This document shows positions 58,295-64,000 of a stretch of 64,000 nucleotides of DNA, one piece after another. The translations under genes were made by a program, and so were the position numbers. The notes under the pieces are model-generated. The model was given only the letters and a program-made list of their open reading frames with translations. It did not search any database and was not told the DNA's origin. Numbering within the stretch: position 1 is the first letter of the stretch; each line of letters starts with the position of its first letter. Source of the stretch: Bretschneidera sinensis (lineage: Eukaryota > Streptophyta > Magnoliopsida > Brassicales > Akaniaceae); NCBI GenBank assembly GCA_023935145.1, contig CM043705.1, positions 52,212,084-52,276,083 of the forward strand, given 5' to 3'.

Positions 58295-59000
58295 CATGGT
58301 AAAGCGTTCCTTAGAGATTTTCATGGAAGACTTCTCCGTCTTTGGTTCATCATTTGAGGAGTGTTTGCACCGTCTCACTTTGGTTTTAGTGCGGTGCAAG
58401 GAGAAGAACCTGGTGCTTAATTAGGAGAAGTGTCATTTTATGGTCAAGCAAGGTATTGTACTGGGGCACGTCATATCCCATCGGGGGATTAAGGTCGACA
58501 AAGTGAAGGTGGACCTGATTTCCAACTTTTCACCCCCACGTACGGTGAAAGAGGTTCGTTCTTTTCTGGGCCATGCAGGATTCTACAGGCAATTTATCCA
58601 GGATTTCAGCAAGATAGCCCAGCCCTTGTGCAAGTTATTAATGAAGGATGCCCCATTTGTATTTGATGAAGATTGTAAGAAAGCATTTGGGGATCTGAAG
58701 AAGATTCTGACATCCACACCCATTATTCAGCCACCCAACTGGGGTATGCCTTTTGAGATTATGTGTGACGCATCAGACTATGTTGTTGGAGTTGTTTAGG
58801 GGCAGTGTATTGATAAACTTCCCCATGTTATCTATTATGCAAGTCGAACTCTAAACGACGCACAACTCAATTACTTTACCACTGAGAAGGAGTTGTTTTT
58901 GCATTAGACAAGTTCAGATCCTACTTGTTAGGATCTAAAGTCATTATCTACTCAGACCATGCAGCATTGAAGTATCTTTTCTCTAAAAAAGATGCTAAAT
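58260..59000 (+). pseudogene. C-terminal RT and RNase H of element C (broken)
   Basis: Resumes after the deletion with the end of the TFQRCM motif, then IFMEDFSVFGSSFEECL (the catalytic FMDDFSVFG region with the first Asp as Glu), LGHVISHRGIKVDKVKVDLI, VRSFLGHAGFYRQFIQDFSK and EIMCDASDYVVGVV. A TAG near 58797 replaces a Leu codon, and a small deletion near 58895 removes part of the [13 protein letters not shown] region and shifts frame. RNase H ends with [14 protein letters not shown]. Inactive through the deletion and the altered catalytic box. Confidence 0.88.
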
Positions 59001-60481
59001 CTCATCTTATCCGATGGATCTTGCTACTTCAAGAGTTCGACATAGAGATTCGGGATAAGAAAGGTTCCGAAAATGTGGTGGCAGACCATTTATTTAGATT
59101 GATAGTGGATTTCACTGAAGCCGCCACTCCTATTTCTGAGACCTTTCCTGATGAGCAATTGATGCACATTGCTTACAGTCCCGCGCCATGGTTTGCTGAT
59201 ATTGTGAATTATCTTGTCACCAGTCAAATGCCTTTACATTGGGGGCGACAAGATAAATCAAAATTTTTGGCCATGGTAAAACATTTTTTCTGGGATGATC
59301 CTTACCTGTTCAAGTATTGTCCCGATCAGATCATCAGAAGGTGTATTCCTAAGGATGACCAATCTAATGTCATCACCTTTTATCATGATCGTGCTTGTGG
59401 AGGCCATTTCAGTGCTAAAAAGACCGCTGCGAAGATTTTGTAGTGTGGATTCTATTGGCCTACCCTATTCCGAGACTCTCACACTTACTGTGTATCTTGT
59501 GAGCGTTGCCAAAAGCTAGGGAGTATTTCTAGGAGGAATATGATACCCCTCAACCCCATTCTGATTGTTGAGATTTTTGATGTGTGGGGCATTGATTTTA
59601 TAGGACCTTTCCCAAACTCCTTTGGCTATCTGTACATTCTAGTTGCTGTGGACTATCTGTCCAAATGGGTGGAAGCAGTTGCATGTAAGACCAATGACCA
59701 TAGAGTTGTGGTCCAGTTTTTGAAGAACAATATCTTTGCTCGTTTTGGTACGCCTCGAGCAATTATAAGTGATGGAGGTAAGCACTTTTGCAACAGGATT
59801 TTTGAGCAGTTGATGAAGAAGTATTTCATCACACATAAAGTTGCCACCCCGTATCACCCACAAACGAGTGGACAAGTGGAAATTTCCAATCGCGAGATTA
59901 AGCACATTTTGGAGAAAACTGTGAACCCTAATAGAAAGGACTGGTCTCTGCGATTGACTGATGCACTGTGGGCATATCGAACAACATTCAAGACGCCAAT
60001 TGGCATGTCTCCATATCGTATTGTGTACGGAAAAGTCTATCACCTTCCAGTCGAATTAGAGCATAGAGCCTATTGGGCTATCAAACAGCTGAACTTTAAT
60101 CTTTTGAAGGCTGGCTCCCAAAGGAAGCTTCAACTCAATGAATTAAAGGAGCTGCGAAATGATGCATATGAGTGTGCACGGTCATACAAAGCACAAATGA
60201 AGAAGACTCATGACCAAAACATTTTGAGACGAGCTTTTGAGCCGGGTCAAAAAGTTCTTCTTTACAACTCACGCTTGCATCTTTTCCCAAGCAAGCTCAA
60301 GTCTCGATGAACCGGTCCATTTATTATTCGGTCAATTTTTCCTCATGGGGCCATCGAGATTGATGATCCAAAAAATGGTAACACTTTCAAAGTAAATGGG
60401 CAGAGGCTAAAACCATTATTGGAGTTGAGGAGTCCGGACATTGAGACGATATTGTTGGAGGATCCTAGTTACTCTGATTGA
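59001..60481 (+). pseudogene. Integrase of element C (two in-frame stops)
   Basis: One frame throughout. The zinc-binding domain spans the TAG at 59441-59443 ([19 protein letters not shown] before it, [11 protein letters not shown] after). The catalytic core is complete: [45 protein letters not shown] and [17 protein letters not shown] hold the D, D and E residues. The C-terminal region has [20 protein letters not shown] and [14 protein letters not shown], then a TGA at 60308-60310 in place of Trp, then FKVNGQRLKPLLEL and the natural end at 60479-60481. Integrase would insert cDNA; apart from the two stops this is the best-preserved integrase in the window. Confidence 0.92.
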
Positions 60482-61430
60482 GTGTCGTCTACTATGGAAA
60501 GTCTGGCTGAAGACGTTAAACTTAGCGCTCATGGGAGGCACCCCACAGCATATCTTTTCTATTTGTTTATTATTTTACATATTTCTTATTATTGTTTTTC
60601 TCTAGTGCTGTTTTTGTTTTTCAGTCTTTATTTTTTAGGGACAAAGCGTACTTCAGATCAAGTTTGGGGGTATGCTATGAGCCATACCAGTCCAGATAGT
60701 TCTCAATATCCCAGGTCAGCTCTTTCCATATTATTCACACATTGGGGTCAATGTGTAATTTAAGTTTGGGGGTATAGGAGACATATTACACACACTTTGT
60801 CCTAATTTGTTGTTGTTTTTCTTCATTTAAAAAAAAAGGAAAAAGAAAGAAGGCAAATGCATGCTCATGTTATTTTGAAATTTTGGTTGATCTAAACAAT
60901 TTCTGTGATATGATGTCATCGGTGAGCTTAAAATTTTGAACACATGATCTGGTGATAAAGTTTTAAGATTTAGTTACTTACTTTAGGCATTTAAGAATCC
61001 ATATGTTTGATCTAATCTAACACGAGTACATTAGCACAAATTGTGTGAAGTATGACATGTGATTTTAATGTGTACGTTTCTTTGTCTTAACTGAAACTGG
61101 ATGACTTGTTGGATAAACACTTTGGCATAAAAAAATACCAAAAAAAATATAAAAAAAATTTGATGATCATAAATAAACTTTCCACTGAGTAACTGGACCT
61201 CTTGCCTCAGTAAGCAGTGAGTGTTCACGTCAAAATGTGGGAATTTTGCTTGGTAGTACTAAGGACAGTTTAATTTCGTAGCCTTTTTTACTTGAGTTAG
61301 TAAGTCCTTAGGGGTGTCTTTACACCTAATGCCCTAAAACCATCTGGTTTGGGAGTCATTGACTCAACACTCGCTACATGGGTCAATTAGAAAGCTTAAG
61401 GGAACTAAACATAGCAGAGCCTTATTATTA

Positions 61431-61474
<44 letters not shown>

Positions 61475-61837
61475 AAATAAAAACTATTCCATTTTTGTTC
61501 ATTCTGATGGGAAATTTGGTGAATCTTGAGACATGGAGACCTTACACATTGGAGCTATTTGGAAGCTTCATTTTTATATGCTAATTCACTTTACACAGTG
61601 TCAGACTTGTGATGCCTTAACCTGCCTTTTGTAAGTAATTAGATTTTAACATTTATATTCATTGCGAAGATGGGTTTATCTTTTTAAGCTTGCTCATGAA
61701 TGAATATCATGGTGATGTGTGCTCCTTAAATTTTTGGATTCCATGAGTGATGAACTTATCTTTATGTTCTTTATTTTTCATTTAGTCTTTTATTTTGTTT
61801 TGCTAAGGGACTAGCAAAATGTAAGTTTGGAGGTATT
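60482..61837 (+). other. 3' untranslated region and polypurine tract of element C
   Basis: No gene. In order: a box conserved with element E (60502-60546, GCGCTCATGGGAGGCACCCC), two internal AAGTTTGGGGGTA purine tracts (about 60659 and 60762) with a perfect 8-bp-stem hairpin just before the second (60737-60756), a (GA)n run (61434-61471), and the true polypurine tract AAGTTTGGAGGTATT at 61823-61837 against the 3' LTR. Large parts match the E 3' region. Confidence 0.78.
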
Positions 61838-63238
61838 TGATGAGTGCCGAATATTGCATATTTTAGCCTCTTAATTTACATTTGTTAGCTTAGGAATTTG
61901 TTACATTGAGTTGTTTTTCGTTGTTTTACAGGTTTACAAGCTTGGAAATGAGTTTCACTAAATTGCCAGAATTGCTCGTACAGATCAGCCATATTTGAAG
62001 ATTAAACTGTATTGATTCAGGAAGAACCAAGAGATGAGCCATATATGCTTGGAAAGATCCGAATGTCTAGTTTCTGGAGAATTTTACGGATCAATAAAAT
62101 GATTTTTCTAGAGAAAGTTATGGCAGTTTTAGTGGACAAAGGTCAGGCTGTGCATGATTTCAGCGTGACAGATCAGCCATATTTGAGAATTAAACTGTAT
62201 TGATTAAGGAAGAACCAGGAGATGAGCCATATATTCTTGGAAAGATCCCGATGTCTATTTTCTGGAGAATTTTACAGATCAATAAAATGATTTTTCTAGA
62301 GAAAGTTATGGCAGTTTTAGTAGACAAAGGTCAAAGAGCAAAAGCTGGAATTTGCAGTATCCCACATTGGATTGGAAGCATATTGCACTTGTGATGTTTC
62401 CCTATATAAGCCCCTCTTCACTTCATCTTTAGTAAGCAATCAAAGTGCCATTTTGGTGCAATTTGGAGGACTTCTACTAGTATTCTGGTGGATCTCTGAA
62501 GGCTTTGCTATCACGATGAGAAGCGCCGCCCAACAGCGAGTGGAATTTCTCCCCATGTATAGTCAGTTTTTAATTTACTGCTTTTGTTAGTTTTAAAGTT
62601 TAATGTTTAGCACTGTTATTGTGAACTTTAGTTTCATGATTATGAGTGGCTAAAATCTTCAGCTAAGGTTAAAGACGAAGCCTCGCCGTTGTTTGGCATA
62701 ATATTTTCAGATTTGTTTATACAATTCTGATATTTTTTAGTATAAATGTTCAGTTCAATTATTTGAGTAAAATCTTATGATTGATTGAGTTTAAATTGTT
62801 CTGTTTGATATTCCGTGTGTTTCATCTGATGGATACATCAAATCATTTTGGATTAAATTGGATATCCTTTGTGATTTGTTAAAAGCGGATACATTAGATT
62901 GTTTTGGTTTAATTGGGATATTTGTTGTGATTTGTTTAAAGTTGGATTCATGGAATATTTTGATAGATTATTTTTATATAAAACATGAAGATATATGCTT
63001 TACTTTGGTGGGGTGGATTCAGAAACCTTAGTGTTTTTATCATTAGTCTTTAAATCAGTTTAATTTAGTTTATATTTGTTTTGCAAAAGACAATTCAAAA
63101 CTTGAAACTAGGTTAAAATATGCTTAGTTTAGATAAAATATTTTCACAACGCAATTCTCTGTGGATTCGACCTCGCACTTGCACAACACTATATTGCAAA
63201 CGACTCGTGCACTTGTGAGTAATTTAAAACTCACAACA
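61838..63238 (+). repeat. 3' LTR of element C
   Basis: TGATGAGTGCC to CTCACAACA, 1401 bases, collinear with the 5' LTR; includes the same 188-base duplication and the TATA box at 62403-62410. Confidence 0.93.
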
Positions 63239-63477
63239 TGTAGCATGATTAGTGGAGGATATCAAGTCCCTACGCCTTTATCTTTATTATTTCAAACTCA
63301 ATATTTATTTTTCTTGTTTTATTATTTCGAAACTAATTCTAAATTAAAATTTACCAATCCCTGTGGAGATGATCTTGCATTCGCACACTATACTACTAAG
63401 TTGACCTTGTGTACTTGCAAGTAAAACTGTACGATTATTTGCTTATTTATTTAGGTAGATAATCGCACAAAAACTAC

Positions 63478-63913
63478 CATAACCCAAGTACATTAAAGGA
63501 AATAAGTTGGGGGTTGTGGAAAAGAAAAGAAAAAAATGAAAAAGAAGGTGAATGGTCTTATGCCAAAATAAAAAGAGAAGTGAATTATGGCAAAGAAAGA
63601 AGAAAAGAAAAAAAAGTGGTGATTTATTGAAAAAAATGCTCGAAAAATGCTTGAAAGAGTTGGGTGTAGAAGTAAGGTTATCCACTGCTTAAAGTATGTT
63701 GTGTTTAAAACTAAGAGATTAAGTTCTTTTATTTGTTGAATCCTTCCCGTTCTTTCTTAACCTTTACCTTAGCCTAACGTTACAAACTTATTAAAGACAT
63801 ATTGATCCAAGGTGGTGTGATTTTTCTACAATAGTGGTAAAGTGATTTGAAAAGTGAGCCTATGGAGCTTGTTTTTGTGATTGATGTCATGCAAATTAAT
63901 AAATTTTAGAGGC
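63478..63913 (+). other. 3' region of element F, second part
   Basis: Purine-rich DNA continuing F beyond solo LTR D and its second ACTAC. No coding capacity. Assigned to F by position only; the F 3' LTR is not seen. Confidence 0.45.
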
Positions 63914-64000
63914 TGATTACGCCAAAAGTATAATGTGGTAGTTGTAGTACAGCTTTGGGGTGTCGATTCCACAGGGAAAAGCATTCTATAAAGGAAAAGT
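63914..64000 (-). repeat. Candidate LTR end of a further minus-strand retroelement (partial)
   Basis: The + strand starts TGATTACGCC and includes, as reverse complement, CCCTGTGGAATCGACA, the box found near the 3' ends of the C and E family LTRs. An LTR read on the minus strand would end here. The rest lies outside the window, so this could also be part of F. Confidence 0.4.

Larger units (their letters stand above)
53114..63238 (+). mobile_element. Athila-lineage retrotransposon C, plus strand, near-complete
   Basis: 10.1 kb: 5' LTR, Asp-tRNA-type primer site, hexanucleotide-rich leader, gag, protease, RT, RNase H, integrase, long 3' region, polypurine tract, 3' LTR. Flanked by GGTAG (53109-53113) and TGTAG (63239-63243); the undisturbed target in the E LTRs reads TGGTAGCATGATTAG, so the second copy has one mutation. 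By eye, the first 170 or so bases of the two LTRs differ at about nine positions, so it is not very recent. RT carries an internal deletion and there are several stops. Confidence 0.93.
51926..63472 (+). mobile_element. Solo LTR D of the E family, split by element C
   Basis: Two pieces, 51926-53113 and 63244-63472, together make one LTR of about 1.4 kb collinear with the E LTRs in the opposite orientation. It starts TGATAGGTGCTTAAATATT and ends ATAATCGCACAAAA. The 5-mer ACTAC flanks both sides (51921-51925 and 63473-63477), and no internal sequence adjoins either end, so it is a solo LTR left by recombination between the two LTRs of a full element. TATA box at 52336-52343; GCGATCGAGCGCAC motifs at about 52111-52228. 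Confidence 0.9.
37160..64000 (+). mobile_element. Athila-lineage retrotransposon F, plus strand, host of three further insertions
   Basis: 5' LTR (37160-38519), primer site, gag, protease, RT, RNase H and integrase, then a downstream ORF of the putative plant-transposon-protein type and a long 3' region. It is interrupted by element E (43747-48801) in integrase and by solo LTR D (51926-63472), itself holding element C, in the 3' region. Removing these, at least 10 kb of F is visible; its 3' LTR has not been reached by 64000. Left flank ACTAC (37155-37159) is the expected target duplication, whose partner should lie beyond the window. Confidence 0.85.

Overview
This is plant nuclear DNA, most likely from a dicot. 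It is AT-rich and holds two host protein-coding genes at the left end, followed by a deep pile of decayed transposable elements. Organelle genes, rRNA, tRNA, CRISPR arrays and bacterial-type operons were not found. Host genes: the 3' end of an unrecognised acidic protein (2-529, +) and a complete four-finger C2H2 zinc-finger repressor of the ZAT type (3288-4865, +) with a C-terminal EAR motif.

From about 7 kb onward the window is mostly repeats. (1) 6973-16938 is a degenerate hAT DNA transposon with near-matching terminal inverted repeats, an 8-bp target duplication and a broken transposase C-terminus. It is split by a minus-strand Ty3/gypsy chromovirus-like element (Del/Tekay type, 7944-16814) with LTRs of about 2.1 kb. 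(2) 16939-22900 is AT-rich intergenic DNA with a probable CACTA-type remnant. (3) 22900-29842 is a plus-strand Tat-lineage Ty3/gypsy element (gag, protease, RT, RNase H, second RNase H, integrase) with an antisense gene downstream. (4) 29843-33075 is a 3'-truncated minus-strand Athila-lineage element. (5) 33076-37159 is a second Tat segment that repeats about 1.25 kb of the first, then continues through the antisense gene into a 48-bp tandem array.

(6) A large plus-strand Athila-lineage element, called F here, begins at 37160 inside that array and runs towards or past the right end. It carries a minus-strand gag-only element, E (43747-48801, perfect 5-bp duplication ATAAG), within its integrase. 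Its long 3' region holds a putative plant-transposon-protein ORF (49832-50944) and a solo LTR, D (51926-63472, duplication ACTAC). D is itself split by a further plus-strand Athila-lineage element, C (53114-63238, duplication GGTAG/TGTAG). The insertion order is therefore Tat, then F, then D, then C, with E an independent insertion in F. A last minus-strand LTR end may begin at 63914.

Every retroelement coding region has stops or frameshifts, so none looks autonomous. The most interesting signals are structural: a spliced antisense gene with its own TATA box in the Tat elements, a hairpin array in the Tat 3' region, hairpin/polypurine modules conserved across three Athila-lineage elements, and GC-rich palindromic motif clusters upstream of LTR TATA boxes. 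All identifications come from motif recognition by eye; no database search was run.
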